DNA of 64,000 bases from Notamacropus eugenii (GCF_028372415.1 NC_092878.1:139520804-139584803); one strand, 5' to 3'; counted from the first letter of the stretch, positions 11,270 through 24,649 are shown. The notes: a model not told the origin generated them from the letters alone. Program-made: numbers and translations.

Positions 11270-13067
11270 TCCTTTTTTGCTATTCTTTAAAGTTTTGCTT
11301 ATATTTCATTGGTAACTTTTATTTTCATACCGCCAAAAATTGCTCCTAATTTCCCTCGTCCTTCTCTTCCCAGATAGCCACACCCAAAAAAAGAAAGAAG
11401 GAAAAAAACAGCAAAATAAATAAATAAACATTCTTTAGGAAATATATGAAATTTTCAAATTGTTGAGATTTTCAGTTTTAAAAACAAATGGAATAAGCCT
11501 TTTCCCTTACAAATCTTTGGGGACATGCTTGCTCTTTGCCATTTTGTAAGATTTCCCTTCGATTTTTTTCTTTATACTTTCTGTTTCTATTGTTTTACTT
11601 ACTATGCATGTGGTTTTCTCGGCTGTATCTGCATCAGCTCAGGTAGATTCTTTGACATTTCTCTGTATTCATCATATTTTTTCCTTGCAGCCTAGCAACC
11701 ATCTCACCAAGTTCATGTGCCACATTTTTTTAGCTATATCCCAAATTATGGATATCTCTAAATTTGCTTTCATTTCTTTGCTATTATAAAAAAGTACTGC
11801 TGTAAGTACTTTCACATATGTGGGAATTTCCTTCATATTAATGACTTACTTGGGACATTTGCCTCATAATGGAATCTGTGACTAAGAGGGTATCAACATT
11901 TTGGTCACATCATTTAAATAATTACAAATTGCTTTTCAAAATGGTTATAACAATTTAGAAATCCATCCATAAGGCACTAGTGTGTACATCTTTCCATAAT
12001 TGCTTCAATCAACTGTTCCCATAACTTGTCACCTGAGAAAACTTGCTAGATTTGAGCTGAAACTTCAGCATTGTTTTGATTTACATTTCTCTTATTATCA
12101 GCATTTGGAGCATTGTTTCATATACTTATAGTCTGAAAATTCTTCTTTTGGGAACTTTTTGTTTATATCCTTTGACCACTTTTCCTTTAGGCAATGATTT
12201 TTAGGCATATACTAAAAATATACATACACAAATTATTTATCTATACTTTTGGATATCTACATATTTTCTGAGACATTTGATGCAAAATTATTTTCTTATC
12301 CTAGGTGAATTTCTTTCTGTATGTGCAGAATCATTTCTGTATTATGTAATCACAATTGTCTGTTTTATCTTCTGTACTTGCCACTAGATCTTGTTTTATT
12401 AATAATACATCTTCTACCCATAGCTGTGAAAACTGTATGATCTGCCTTTCTTTTAATTAATTTAAGGTATGATTTTTAATGTTATGGTCACATATTAATT
12501 TTAAATTTATTGTGTAATATGCTACAAGATAATAGTCTAAACCTACATTCTATTAGATTGCTTTTCGCTTTTCTCTAGCAATATTTATACAATACAAATC
12601 TAAATTCTGAAATAATCTGTGTTTTCTGGTTTATCAAATAGTGATTTATTAACTTCCATTTCTGATAATCCTTTGTCTACTCTGTTCCATTGTTCTACTT
12701 GTTTTTTTAACCATTACCAAATTTTGGTAGCTGCTGCTTTATAACAAGTTTGCACTCTGAAAGAGCAATTCCTACGTTTCCTCATTACTTCCTTCTATAT
12801 TTTGCATCTTTTGTACTTTCAAATGAATATTGATATTATTTGACTTCTATAATGAATCCTTTTGATAGTTTTAAAGGTATACCATTCAAACTGTAAATTA
12901 ATTTGATACATTATCATTTTTGTTACATTGGCACAGCCCAAGCAAGAGTACTGAATATTCATCTAGCTATTTTCCTTGACAGACACTTCATAAATTAATC
13001 TATTTAAGTGTCTATGTGCTTTGGTAGGTTGATTCACAGATATATATACTCACATGTATGCATATAT

Positions 13068-13098
<31 letters not shown>

Positions 13099-13540
13099 CA
13101 TACATATATTTTTTTAATTTTCTAGTTATTTTGAAGGTGATTTCCCTTTTCTAATTATTTCCCCATAGATTTTGTTGTTATTGTATAGAAATGTTGCCAA
13201 TTCTTTTTACTGATGCTATTGTCTCAATTAATATCTTTTCTGATTCCCTAGGATTAAAAAAAAGTAGTCATTAACGTCAACAGTTTTATCTACTCATTTC
13301 TTTTTCTTGTCTCATTTCTATTGTAATCATTCCCAGAGCTAGATAAAATAATAATGTTCGAGTGGACATCCTTACTTCATTCTCATATTTATTGTGAAAG
13401 CTTCTTTTGACAATTTAAGGTTCCCCATCTTATATTTCCCTATTGTTCAGTTCCTAATTACTACCCCAGTGATGGAGCAGGACCTCAAAACTAAGGGTCT
13501 GGAACTTAAAACTGGCACAACCTACTTATGAATTAAGGAA
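11270..13540 (-). mobile_element. Old L1, ORF2 RT to 3' region, antisense
   Basis: Reading the minus strand, this is a strongly decayed L1: 3' region near 11270-11650, ORF2 C-terminal region 11700-12200, then reverse-transcriptase-derived sequence up to about 13540. Landmarks on the plus strand include 'gccacatttttttagctata' (11718), 'tttgatttacatttctctta' (12077), 'tatcctttgaccacttttcc' (12166) and 'accaaattttggtagctgct' (12716), each the decayed counterpart of a standard marsupial L1 phrase in the expected order. No open frame remains. Confidence 0.75.
13039..13110. repeat. (TA)n/(CA)n microsatellite
   Basis: Alternating TA and CA runs inside the L1 relic. Confidence 0.9.
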
Positions 13541-14234
13541 TTTTTTCTATGTCTGTCTCTTTTTAAAAATTTATTAGCAGGATCAGATCTTGCCCACACA
13601 GACTTCTGCAGGAGGGAACGGGTGCAGAACTGGTCTCAGCTGAATGGCAGTAAATCTCCTTTCCCTCAGGCTTGTTGAATCCTCTCCCCACTTAAGCTAG
13701 TATCCTGCCCCTGTTGCTCTATTCTTTAGGGTGGCTGAGTTATATTTCATTGCAGCATACAGTTTTCCCAGGAAGAACATTTGCATACATCCACTTCCTC
13801 AACATGTAGTTTAGCATTTTGAGGGGAAGAATGACATTATATTATTTGTTTTTACAGAATGGCAAGGTGAGGATAGGGGTAGAGAGTGCTAACACAGAAT
13901 TCAGTAGCAGTAAGAAAATTGAATAGATTCCAGAGCACAAGCCATCAAGCTCTTACCAGTAAACGAGGGTTGCTGGGGGAATGGGTTTTGAAAGAACATG
14001 GTAAGCTGTAAGGGTGGTCCTCCTTTGGTGTATTTCATTCAACTTTTTGATATCGTGGTCTGTGGAAGCAGCTGCAATTACTCTACCCCTTATTCATATT
14101 TCTTATTATTGGGAGCTTGGATCATGCATGAGTATCAGACAAAATATCCTCCTGTCCTCTAACTGGTTAAGAATTTCTTAAGAAAAGACTGAATGATTCA
14201 TTTTTTTGTGTGTTTTTCTAGGTTAGATTTCATC
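13541..14234. other. Unassigned
   Basis: Less AT-rich than its neighbours, with no repeat or ORF I can support. Confidence 0.45.
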
Positions 14235-14780
14235 TACATTCATATACCAGTGATATTAAAGAAAGTCAAAGATAGAGGGAGAGGTCTTATATGTACAAGA
14301 ATATTTATTGATATCCTTTTTTGTTGTGTCATAGAACTAGAAACAAAATAGTTCTTCATCAACTGTGAACCAATGACTGAATCAACTGTGATATGTTGAA
14401 TGAAATGAGGTGCTATGTTACTCAATAAGAAGTGACAAATGTGACAAATTCAGAGAAACATGAGATGATTTCTATGAATTAATGAAGAGTAAAATGAACA
14501 GTTCCAGGAGAACAGTTTTCATGATGATGAAAATAATATGAAGAAAAATAACTTTAAAGATCTTAAAATTCTAATAAAAGCAGTGAACAATGGTGACCTC
14601 AAAAGACAGATTTGAAACATGACCCTCACTTCTTGAGAGAGATGACCTCATACATGGCCAATGAATTGATTTACTTTTATGTGGACAATGCACATTTGTT
14701 ATGGAGGTGGTTGGTTTCTTATCAGGTGTAGGAATAGAGAGGTATGCTAGTTTGTTGAAATGATGACAGTAATGACAGCA

Positions 14781-14835
<55 letters not shown>

Positions 14836-14880
14836 GCGTGATGATGATAATTAGCTTTTTCAGTATGGAGAAAAAATGAA
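14235..14880 (+). mobile_element. L1 ORF2 end plus 3' UTR fragment, old
   Basis: Matches the 3' end layout of the L1 at 31300-31858: 'tgtacaagaatatttattga' (14292), then the 'gagtaaaatgaacagttccaggagaacag' zone (14487-14515), then the 'acatggccaatgaattgat' (14652) and 'gcacatttgttatggaggtgg' (14690) 3' UTR zone. A (GAT)n tract lies within it. No A-tail is clear. Confidence 0.65.
14781..14848. repeat. (GAT)n microsatellite, about 20 units
   Basis: A nearly pure trinucleotide run from 14781 to 14834 with one interruption, then three more units. It makes a shadow poly-Ile ORF on the minus strand. Confidence 0.95.
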
Positions 14881-14927
14881 GTGCAGGAGGGAAACCAAAG
14901 AAATGAAGCAGTTTGTTATCTTGTAAA

Positions 14928-14929
<2 letters not shown>

Positions 14930-14985
<56 letters not shown>

Positions 14986-14987
14986 AC
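14930..14987. repeat. (CA)n microsatellite
   Basis: Pure CA run of more than 20 units. Confidence 0.95.
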
Positions 14988-15314
14988 TGTGTATAATTCA
15001 TGACTTCATATATAAACACTTTCCTTGGTCTTTATATATATTTTAATGCCTATTTTTGTAAAGGATTTATATTGAAAAGAAGAATATTTTTTTAAAAAAT
15101 AGTTTCATCCTACAACACTCTATCCAAGGCAGAATTTTTTCCCCTGTTCTTCCCAGTCTTATCAACCTCTCCTTTCCTGTGTCTGAAAGATGGTCATTCA
15201 TCTTCTGCTTCAACACTTCCAGTAGCAAAGATAGCACTGTTATTTTTTAAATTCAGTATACCCTACTGCTAGGTAATTCATTGTGAAAAAACACTCAAGT
15301 TTTTAACCAGTTCA

Positions 15315-15625
15315 TATCTTCTTTTTTGGTAATTTCTAACCATTAGTTCTAATTATATCCCATGGGAGCTATATAAAATAAATCTAATACTGTTTCCAAA
15401 ACTCAGCCCTTCATATATTTGAAGACAGTTATGCTGGATCTCTTAATAATTTTTTGCCTCTTCTGGAATATCTCCTGTTTCCTCAATTCTTCCATATATA
15501 ATATGACTTTTAGATACCTCAAATATCTTAATAATTCGTCTGTGGGCATAGTCCAATGTGTCAGTGTTTACCAATGTCCTCCTTAACATTTGACAACCTA
15601 AACTCCATCTGTTTGATGCTTGTCT
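15315..15625 (-). mobile_element. L3/CR1-type LINE 3' fragment, antisense
   Basis: On the plus strand it shows 'cagcccttcatatatttgaa' (15404), 'ctcctgtttcctcaattctt' (15471) and 'accaatgtcctccttaacat' (15571), which are decayed forms of the CR1/L3 antisense phrases also present at 4075-4400. No reading frame remains. Confidence 0.6.
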
Positions 15626-15684
15626 TTGATTAGGAAATAAGTTTTATAAATGCAACCTAAACTTTTTTTCTTCCATGTAAATCA

Positions 15685-15790
15685 GTAAGTAAGGATCTGC
15701 CAAGCACCTACTTAATACTACACACTACTCTAGGCACTGGAGTATAGAAAGATAGATGAAGTATTGTCTGACCTTAAGGATCTTTGCCTC
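15685..15790 (+). mobile_element. Ancient mammalian repeat relic
   Basis: The phrase 'ccaagcacctacttaatac' followed by 'ctctaggcactgg' is typical of an old mammalian-wide repeat whose family I cannot fix. Confidence 0.35.
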
Positions 15791-15889
15791 ATCATGACAT
15801 GAAATATGGCTTCTCAAAGACTATGTCAGTGGACCACAAATGGGGGTGGATCTTGTCATACCGTACAGAGCATAGTTTCAGTAATGGAA

Positions 15890-17130
15890 TCTCTGGATGA
15901 AAAGTAAGATCAAATTAATAATTTTCTTCACATAATTCCAAATTATTTCCTCCAATGCTTATACTAACACAGCCATTCAAGAGTGAATTAGTAAATCTGC
16001 CTACTTTTAGCCCTTCCAACCATGAATTTTCCCATCTTGTATCACCTCTGGTAGCTTGAAGGGTTTGACCAAAACCACAGGGTTGTTTTTATTATCATTT
16101 CTCTGATTATAAATGATTATGAACGTATATTCAAATTGATTATTGGGAATTGTTCTTTCTTCTTTCAAAAAAAACTTTTTCCACAACTTTTGATCATCTA
16201 TTGGGAATGACATGTGTTTGTGTAAATTTACTAATGGTTTTAGGCATAAAACTTTTTATTGGAGAAGTTCAACGAAAAAAAATCTCTTCTGAATTGGCAT
16301 AAGTTCTTAATATACATTCATTTTAAATTTGAAAAATCTTTTATTGTATATACTTGGGCATACTTTGTCTTTTGTAATCTCTTCTATGTAGAGTCTGATT
16401 ATAAATGTTGACCCCCCTCTTCCTTTTTCAGTTGTGAAAGTGATAATCTGTCTCCCCACACTTCTGGGTCATGCCTTCTTTATACTGATAGTTTATTTGC
16501 TTAGAGTTTGTTGTTGTACAAGACATAAGATGCAGTTAAAAAATAATTGATTTTGCCCAGACTGTTTCCAGTTTTGCCAATAGTTCTTGGTAAATAAAGA
16601 ATCTCTTTCTTTAGTGGTTTACATTCTTTGGTTTATCACACACTAGACTTACCCAGGCGTTTGTTTACAGGTCTTTCATAACTTCTCCATTTCATTAATC
16701 TACTTTTCTATTTTTATGCAACATCAATTAGTTTGGTTTTGCAACTAAACTAGTATAGGACCTGGTAGCACAAAGCATCACCAGCAATGGCTATTTTTTC
16801 ATGTTGTATTTATACCCTGAACTTTTAAGTCATGTATGTCTTTTAATTTGTCTACTTTTATAAACAATCTCTTCTAGTTTGATTAGTATAGCTATAAATC
16901 TGTGAAGTAATTTGGTCAGCACTTTAATTTTTACTATATTGGCACAACCTTTTCAATTAATTTAAAATAATTTTCCTATTAATTGGGTCTTCTTTTATTC
17001 TTATTGAATTATTTAAAATTATTTTTACACAAGTCTTACATATTTCCTATGTAGGTGAATTCTTTGCTATTTAATGAATTTTCCTTTCCTAAAAGAATAT
17101 ATCTTCCTCTTGAATTTTGTTTTTGAGGTA
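15890..17130 (-). mobile_element. Old L1, ORF2 fragment, antisense
   Basis: Same order of landmarks as 11270-13540: a C-terminal zone near 15930-15990 ('attccaaattatttcctcca'), then 'aaaagtttatt' type zones, 'tttggtttatcacacactaga' (16629) and 'tttttactatattggcacaacc' (16928) of the RT zone. All frames are destroyed. Confidence 0.65.
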
Positions 17131-17159
17131 ATTTTGTGGTGTTAGACCTTAAATGCTTA

Positions 17160-17380
17160 AACCCTAAATTTAATTCAGCCCCAGAAACTTACTAGCTGTA
17201 TGACTTTGGGCAAATTATTTACCTTCCCCTAAACTCAGCTTTCTCATTTGTAAAAAGGGATAAGAACATCTTCCCAAACAATTAATTTCAGAGTTGGTGT
17301 AATGATAAAATGAAAAGATATCTATTGAGCATTTTGCAAATTTTAAAATGTAATTTGAATGCTAGCTATTATTATTTACT
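17160..17380 (+). mobile_element. CORE-SINE, MIR/WSINE-like
   Basis: The core reads 'actagctgtatgactttggg' (17191), then 'tttctcatttgtaaaaaggg', and the end reads 'aatgctagctattattattt'. This is the classic CORE-SINE layout in sense orientation. The head is partly lost. Confidence 0.75.
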
Positions 17381-18649
17381 GAAAACTATTTTATGAATTT
17401 ATTGTAGTTTTAAAAATTATTTTGCATTCATATTATGTTTTTAAAACATAACAAATAGCTAGGAATTGCAAAAAAGAAGATTTGTAACTCCTCAGCGATA
17501 ATTCAAAGCTGTGTTAGAGCCATCGTCATCTTTCCTCTAATCTCTCTATGGACTCCTTTGATATTTGAGCATTGGGTAGAAAACCCCCTGCTCTTATAGG
17601 AGAACATCATAGCCCTGCCTCACCAGTCTCTGGTCATCAGATCACAGACCAAAGCGAAATAAAGTAAAGAGACTATTGCATCAGAGTTACTGTCTAAGTT
17701 CATAGCAACAGAACCTAATTCTCTTAATTTTTCTTCTTCTGGTGGACTAAAGTGGAAAGTATACACACTCCTATCATATCTAATGGTGGCTTTTATGGGG
17801 CTATGGTGTGCAGTAAGACTCACTGAGAGGAACCATACTACATAAAGGGGAGGGAAAATCAAAACAAAAGAAGAAGAAGTAACAGATACACTGCCACATT
17901 CTCTTTTACAAATATTTGAATGGAAAACTGAGTCCTATGGCCAATAGTTGTTCACAAGAAGGGTGGGATGGGCCAAAAAGTCAAATCTGCTCCAGTTTGT
18001 GGCTCACGGAGTTCAGTGCAAGTTTATGGTTCACTTCAACTCCTGCCCATAATTTGGGCAACTGGAACAGGTAATCTTTGTAAAAGGTAATAAAAGAGAG
18101 TCAACAGAGAACTGTACTTTCAAGTTTACTTAACTATTAGGTACAATATGTGGATATTTATCCTGCATGGTGTCTTGATTCAATATGATTTAGGAAGACA
18201 TTTAACTTCTGGATACTAATTTAAAACAAAACTCATTTATTGGATTAATTTTTGTTTAATCTGATTCAATTTACTCTTGGTCTTAATCTTAATTATTATT
18301 ACTTCTAAACACAATATGCTGTACTTACAAAATGATTTCAGTTTTGACATATAATTGGAAAATTTCAGTGTACTATAAAAGCCACTGGATCTAATTAGCC
18401 CAGAAAAGAAATCACTAAAACTATTCTATTTTGAGAACACTGTAACAGTGCTCATATGCAAGTCACTCTCCAAACTTTGAATAATGTAGCTGGGTTAGAT
18501 CTCCTTAGTATTTATCTATTCTGACTATCTGAGTTTCAAGATGTCACTTTAGTCACACATTACCACCACCATCAATTGAGTATTCTCTATGTGCAGTGTG
18601 GTTTTCTAGACACCAGAAAAATCGCAATTAATTATAAGAGATATAGTCA
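17381..18649. other. Unassigned 1.3 kb
   Basis: No element recognised. The ORF on the minus strand at 17620-17862 has no domain and no support. Part 17460-17860 is less AT-rich and could be an old LTR, but I see no ends. Confidence 0.4.
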
Positions 18650-18815
18650 TAGAATCATGAGTCTGGAACTGAAAGGAACCTCAGAGGACATCTAAGCCAA
18701 CCTTTCTTCTTTTTACAGTTGAAGAAACTGAGGCCAAGGGAGATCAAGTGACTTGCACAAGATCACACATGGATGTAGTATTGGACCTCAGGTCCTGTGA
18801 AAAAGAATTAGGACT
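18650..18815 (-). mobile_element. CORE-SINE, MIR-like
   Basis: Contains 'tagaatcatgagtctggaac', 'tttacagttgaagaaactga' and 'caagtgacttgcacaagatc'. The core part is on the minus strand. The same kind occurs at 56318-56485. Confidence 0.6.
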
Positions 18816-20162
18816 ACCCTTTTTCATGCATTATCTAAGGGAAAATAAGCACAGAGAAAAAAAATTAGCAATCATTTGAATGTTGACCCATCACAAATTC
18901 CTTTAAAGATATCAACTATGTAGTTGATACAAAGAGGGAATCAAAGTTGTCACAACATCTTTTCATGTGTGCTTTGTTCAGCCCCCTCAGATTATTATTT
19001 TTTTTTAAAAAATATTTATAGAATATAGTTTCTGAATAACTATCCAGCTATTAAAGTTGTTTCTTCCAGCTCTGTGAACTCTTTAGAGAATCTAACAATT
19101 GTAGGCCTGGAATAGACCTTGGAAAGAGATAGTGATGAATAGGATAGGGTTTTAACCTTCCAAGCCTCTGGTACCTTCTGAGAATCTGTGAAGATGAGAA
19201 ACTACAAGCAATTCAGAATTCTCAAGACTTTCTGCTCTGCTAAAATCTAGAACTTCTCTATCCATCTGTGGGAAATAACAAGGAAGAATGCTATATTATA
19301 GATTTAATTTATTGCTTTTTTAATTGTTTCATTGCTATATGTTTTCCTGAATATCCTAATCAACTAGGAATATAAGTATTGTTACTTCAAGATCTATTAG
19401 GTTAGAGTTATCAGGTTCCTTATCAGTCCTTGAGATTAAATAAGTCTCTGAAAAAAAAAGATACTTGACCAGAAAATTGCAAGTCTGTTATTGTACTAGG
19501 TGGGATTATAATTGTCATCAAACCCTGATGTATAGCTTGTCCTTATACAGGCTCTTATACTACATAACTGAATGATCTGAAACATTAAAATAATATAAAG
19601 AAGATGTATCTTAGGATGACAATCTTTCCACTCAAAATATAGTTAATGGATGCCTGGAATATTTTAAAAATTATAAAAACAAGTAAGGTAATTTTCAAGG
19701 GTCTTCAGTGCTATGGCCTACAGCTAGCCCCTCAACACCTAAAAATGGGCAGAAATGCATTAAGTAAACTAAAATGAAAATAGGAACTAAACAAAGTCAT
19801 TAGGAAGAAAATTCCACAGACAGAAGAGCAGCAAAGAGGTAAAAGAAATAAACAAAGGGAAAACATTTGCAATGAAGCTTTCAATGGATTAAGAGTATGT
19901 CAGGAAAAATTATCCATAAGGGAATTATTCTTCAACAACTTCAATTAGAAGCCCAGAAGGGAGAACAGAGAGGCTATGAGATCCTAGATAGTACTGATTA
20001 GGCCTAATAAAATAACTGAAGCTGAAATACAAAGATTATTTGGTTTAAAATAAAGACAAAGTAAAAGATCGATTGTAAAAGTACAAAGGAGAATATGTGA
20101 GTTAGAAAAAAAGTTAGAATATTGTAGCAAGTCATAAAATAGAGATTAAAACTCGAAACCCA
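18816..20162. other. Unassigned 1.3 kb
   Basis: AT-rich sequence with no ORF above background and no element I can name. Confidence 0.45.
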
Positions 20163-20885
20163 GGGTGGGTAGTAGAACCAAGATGGTCAAGAAAAAGGAC
20201 AACCTGCTGTAGCTCTCTCCCCACAGCCCATAAATACCAGTAAAACATGACTCTAAACAAATTCTAGAGCAGTAGAAGCCACAAAACGACAGACTGAATG
20301 AGATTTCCAGGCCTGGAAGGCCAACAGGAAAGTTGTATCACACTGGGTGTAGAGCAAGAGTGCAGCCTGCAAAGCACAGCCCACTAAGTGCAGCCCAGTC
20401 TTGGTGGTGTTGGTGGAATTCCCAGCAGCAGCAGCTGTTCCCAGATTCTCCAATCCACAAATGCCAAAGACAGCTTCAAGGGTAAGTAAGAAAATTCTTT
20501 CATGTGGGGAAGAAGGGAATGTGTTCTGACCCTGGCCCCAGGCTATGGCAGGGCCTCCACTCTGGGAGGCCTCAACCTAAAGACTCTGGGGGAACTGTAC
20601 AGTTCATCTGAGTTTCAGTGTGAGTAGCAGCCCTGGAGTGAGAAGCACTGGATGGTGTGGTGGCGCTGGTGGAAGCTCTGGAGTGGGAATTCTACTCACA
20701 ATCCTGGGCAGAAAAGCTTGTGGTTGGTTCCAGGCCAAAGCACAGGCCAGGAGTGGAGTAAACTCCTCTCCCTTTATGTACCACCTTGGAGGAACTGAGA
20801 ACTTACAGGTCCTTAGAGTATACATTCCACTTTACAAAGGACTCAAATAGCTGGCTGGGAAAATGCCAAAAAAAAGGGGGAAAAA

Positions 20886-21990
20886 ATGACTATAGAAGGT
20901 TATTTTCTTGGTGAGCAGCTGTCTTCTTACATGCTTTCAGATGAGGAAGAACAATGCATACCATCAGAGGAAGATATAAAAGTAAAGGCTTCCACATCCA
21001 AAATCTCCAAAATAAATATGCAGTGGTCTCAGGCCATGGAAGAGCTTAAAAAGGATTTTGAAAACCAAGTAAGAGAGGTGGGGGAAAACTTGAGAACAGA
21101 ATTGAGAGCAATGCAAGAAAATCACAAAAAGTGAGTCAACAGCTTGCCAAAGGAGACCCTAAAAATGCTGAAGAAAATAACACCTCTAAAACAGACTAAC
21201 TCAAATGGCAAAAGAGATCCAAAAAGTCAATGAGGAGAAGAATACTTTAAAAATCAAAATTAGCCAAATGGAAAAGGAAGTTCAAAAGCTCACTGAAGAA
21301 AATAGTTCTTCAAAAGTTAGAATGGAGTAGATGGAAGCTAACGACTTTATGAGAAACCCAGAAATTACAAAACAAAATCAACAGAATGAAAAAAATGGAA
21401 GACAATGTGAAATATCTCATTGGAAAAACAATTGATGTGTAAAATAGATCCAGGAAAGACAATTTAAAAATTATGGGACTTCCTGAAAGTCATGATCAAA
21501 AAAAGAGTCTAGACATCAACTTTCATGAAATTATCAAGGAAAACTGCCCTGATGTTCTATAACCAGAAGGTAAAATAAATATTGAAAGAATCCACTGATC
21601 ACCTCCTGAAAGAGATCCTAAAGAAAAAAAAAAACTCCTATGCATATTGTAGCCAAATTCCAGAGTTCCCAGATCAAGGGGAAAATATTGCAGTAGCCCA
21701 GAAAGAAACAATTCGAGTATTGTGGAAATACAATCAGGATAACACAAGATCTAGCAACTTCTACATTAAGGGATTGAATGGCTTGGAATATGATATTCCA
21801 GAAGTCAAAGGAACTAGGATTAAAACCAAGAATCACCTAGCCAGCAACAGTGAATATAATATTTCACGAGGAAAAATGGTCACTCAATGAAATAGAGGAC
21901 TTTCACGCATTCTTGATGAAAAGACCAGAGTTGAATAGAAAATTTGACTTTCAAACACAAGAATCAAGAGAAGCAAGAAAAGGTAAACAG
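20886..21990 (+). pseudogene. HAL1 ORF1 (L1 ORF1p-like), broken
   Basis: The first open piece (20886-21134) starts MTIEGYFLGEQ, runs through an acidic stretch with DEEEQ, and enters a coiled coil rich in E, K, N and Q. Stop codons and frameshifts follow (for example at about 21132 and 21330). The RRM-like region (21470-21720) and C-terminal domain (21720-21960) are recognisable only by switching frames. In the family this trimeric RNA-binding protein coats the transcript. I take the ATG at 20886 because the acidic N-terminus reads in that frame. Confidence 0.75.
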
Positions 21991-22102
21991 GAAAGAGAAA
22001 TCCTAAGAGACTAAAGTTGAAATGTTTATACTCCTACATGGAAAGATAATATTTGTAACTCTTGAAACTTCTTTCGGTATTTGGGTAGTTGGAGGGATTA
22101 AA

Positions 22103-22125
22103 CACACACACACACACACACACAG
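22103..22125. repeat. (CA)n tract inside HAL1 3' UTR
   Basis: It lies at the same element position as the long TA/TG tract at 50070-50260 of another copy, so the microsatellite probably grew from a seed present in the element. Confidence 0.9.
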
Positions 22126-22825
22126 AGGGCACAGGGTGAGTTGAATAGGAAGGGATGATATCTACAAAAATAAAATTAAGGGATGAGAGAGGACAATATT
22201 GGGAGGAGAATGGAAGAAATGAAATGGAGCAAATTATCTCTCATAAAAGAGGCAAGAAAAAGATTTTCAAATGGAGGGGAAAAGGGGGGAGGTGAGAGAG
22301 GAAAAGCAAATCTTACTCTCATCAGATTTAGCTTAAGAAAGGAATAACATGCACACTCAGTTTGGTATGAAACTCTGTCTTACACCATTGGAAAGTAGGG
22401 GAGAAGGGAATGAGTGGAGTGGAGGGATGCTAGAAGGGAGGAGGGAGTAATTAGAAGTAAATAATTTAGGGGAGGGATAAGGTCAAAAGAGAGAATAGAG
22501 TAAATGGGAGGCAGGATAGGATGAAGGGAAATATAGTTAGTCTTTCACAACATGACTATTAAGGAAGTCTTTTGCAAATCTACACATATATAGCCTATAT
22601 TGAATTGCTTGCCTTCTCAGTGGGGATGGGTGGGGGGGAGGATGGGAGAGCAGTTGGAACTCAAAATTTTAGGAACAAATGTTGAGAACTGTTTTTGCAT
22701 GCTACTGAGAAACAAGAAATATAGGTAATGAGGTATAGAAATCTGTCCTGCCCTACAATAAAAGAGAGAAGATGGAGATAGGGGAAAGGAAATAAATAAA
22801 TAATTCTAAAATTAAAAAAAAAAAC

Positions 22826-23260
22826 CCTCCTAATTCAAACTACATAACAAGAAATATCCATGCAAGCAAAAAAAATCTGCAAAATTGGACAGATATGTAG
22901 AACAAAAAAACAATTGACCTAGGGAAAAGAGGGAGACAGCAGATGGGGGGGGTGGAAATGAGGGAGACAGGGAGGGATGGAGGGAGAGAGAGAATCATAG
23001 ACTTATGTATCTTTCATCAATTAAGTAATTAATAAATTATGACTTCAGGGAAGTATTGTGAATCACATTTCCTCCTGTAGCACAGAAGTGGTAGAATAGA
23101 AGTGGTAAATGAGGCATGCATTGTCATATCGGGTCCATGTATTGACTTTTTGACTTGTCTGTATTAATTGTTATGGGACAAGTGTTTTATTGGAGAATAT
23201 TCATTGGGATGTGACAGTGCTGTTTAAAGTCTCAATAAAGATTTCTAAATAAAAAAGAAA
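22826..23260 (+). other. Unassigned, possibly a separate 3'-tailed repeat
   Basis: Follows the A-rich end of the HAL1 copy. It has a GA-rich tract (22925-22995) and finishes with a polyadenylation-signal-like aataaa (23234-23239) and an A-rich stretch. It may be the end of another retroelement; I cannot name it. Confidence 0.35.
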
Positions 23261-23784
23261 ATGAAGAAATACATATAAGTAAATTGCACACAGAATTGTC
23301 TCTATGTAGAAAAGATATTATTTCCTTTAAGAATTCTAGAGACTTGAATATAAAAAAAAAAATCTTTGAAACAACTAAGTTTCAGAAAGGTAAAAACGAT
23401 GTCAAATCAACCCAAAGATTCATCAGCCTCTCTCTATGCAATAAAACATAGAAGGAAAATATAAAAAGGGAAATACAATTTAAATTATCTACGAAATATT
23501 TGACCATTAAGCTACTACATTCACCCACAGGATTTTTGTGAATATAATTACAAAAATATTTACTGGAATAAAGGAAGACAAACAATTAAAGAAATAATTA
23601 TGATGGTTAGACCTTGCTAATACAATAAAATAGTGATTGTTTTAAATATTTAGTGACCTTTCTGAAGAGGTTACTTTATAAAAAGATACTGAATAAATAC
23701 AAAATTTATTTGAAGGAATAAAAGGTCTACATTCTGAAAAGGAAAAGTGAATGATATCTTCTCAGTATTTTTCAACTTCCTTTT
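23261..23784. other. Unassigned
   Basis: AT-rich sequence; nothing supportable. Confidence 0.5.
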
Positions 23785-23945
23785 ATGTGTTGTTTTCCTC
23801 CTTTAGAATGTAATCTTCTTGAGACCAGAGGTTTTCTCTTCTTTTTCCTTCTAGTGGTAAATCAATAGCATGTAGCATAGTATCTGGCACCTACTAAGTC
23901 CTTAATAAATTCTTGTTCATTTGACTTAATGAATATTTGCTGATT
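23785..23945 (+). mobile_element. L2-type LINE 3' end
   Basis: Shows the L2 tail order: 'gaatgtaatcttcttgagacc', then 'tagtatctggcacctactaa', then 'ccttaataaattcttgttca'. Sense orientation, no coding part. Confidence 0.65.
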
Positions 23946-24649
23946 GCCTTCTCCAAACATTTTATTGTTAATTTATCTTCCTTCAAAACAGTCTCAATCA
24001 TTTGTTAACTTTCTTTTCCTTAGTGGACTCTTCTCCCTCCATATTTTAAGGTCAAATATATTTTGGGAAAAGGATGTATGAGTAAATAAACGAAATGGAT
24101 TTATGAGCAAAGTAAGACTCTCTGGAAAGTGAATATGTGCACATTTCCAGGTTTCTTTGACTCATCCTCATCTAAACCTGCCCTGTTTCAATGAATATTT
24201 GATAGAACTGTGGGATTTGGGGGACAAGGATTGTGAAATTAAAGTTTTATGAATAAATGAAAAAAAATTGAAAAATATATAAATATGGAAAATTAATAAA
24301 TATATGTGACCACTTTTACTCAGTTCTTTTGCAAACCAAATGGTTACTTTGTTCTTGATTTATATGGATTTACTGCTTTCTTTTCCTTTTAAGTTAACTT
24401 GTATTAATGCATTTTGTCTTGACACAACCGATGCAACCTAATACCATCTTCTCTTTCAAAGTACATTCTCAGAAAACAGTTCATTGAAAAAACCACTTAA
24501 TAGAGTGACTGGACATAGTAGGGTTCACTTTCTACTTTTGTTATTGCTAAATATTATTAGTAGAAAAGAAGGATACAAGTTTTAATTTTGAAAGACTTCT
24601 TACCAACATGGTTCATTGTATTTGACCTGAACTTTGCATCTTTATTTAC
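23946..24649. other. Unassigned
   Basis: Very AT-rich; no element or ORF I can support. Confidence 0.5.

Larger units (their letters stand above)
20163..22825 (+). mobile_element. HAL1-type (ORF1-only) L1 element, near full length
   Basis: The 5' end is the 'agaaccaagatgg' start shared with 48100 and, antisense, with 40791. Then come about 700 bp of moderately GC-rich 5' UTR, ORF1 (20886 to about 21990), a purine-rich 3' UTR with a (CA)n run at 22103-22125, and an A-rich end at 22807-22825. There is no endonuclease or reverse transcriptase sequence between ORF1 and the 3' UTR, which is the defining layout of half-L1 elements, mobilised in trans by L1. Confidence 0.85.

Noticed and set aside
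14747-15019. Minus-strand ORF with Cys-Val and Ile runs
   Set aside because: It is a translation of the (CA)n and (GAT)n tracts; no gene.
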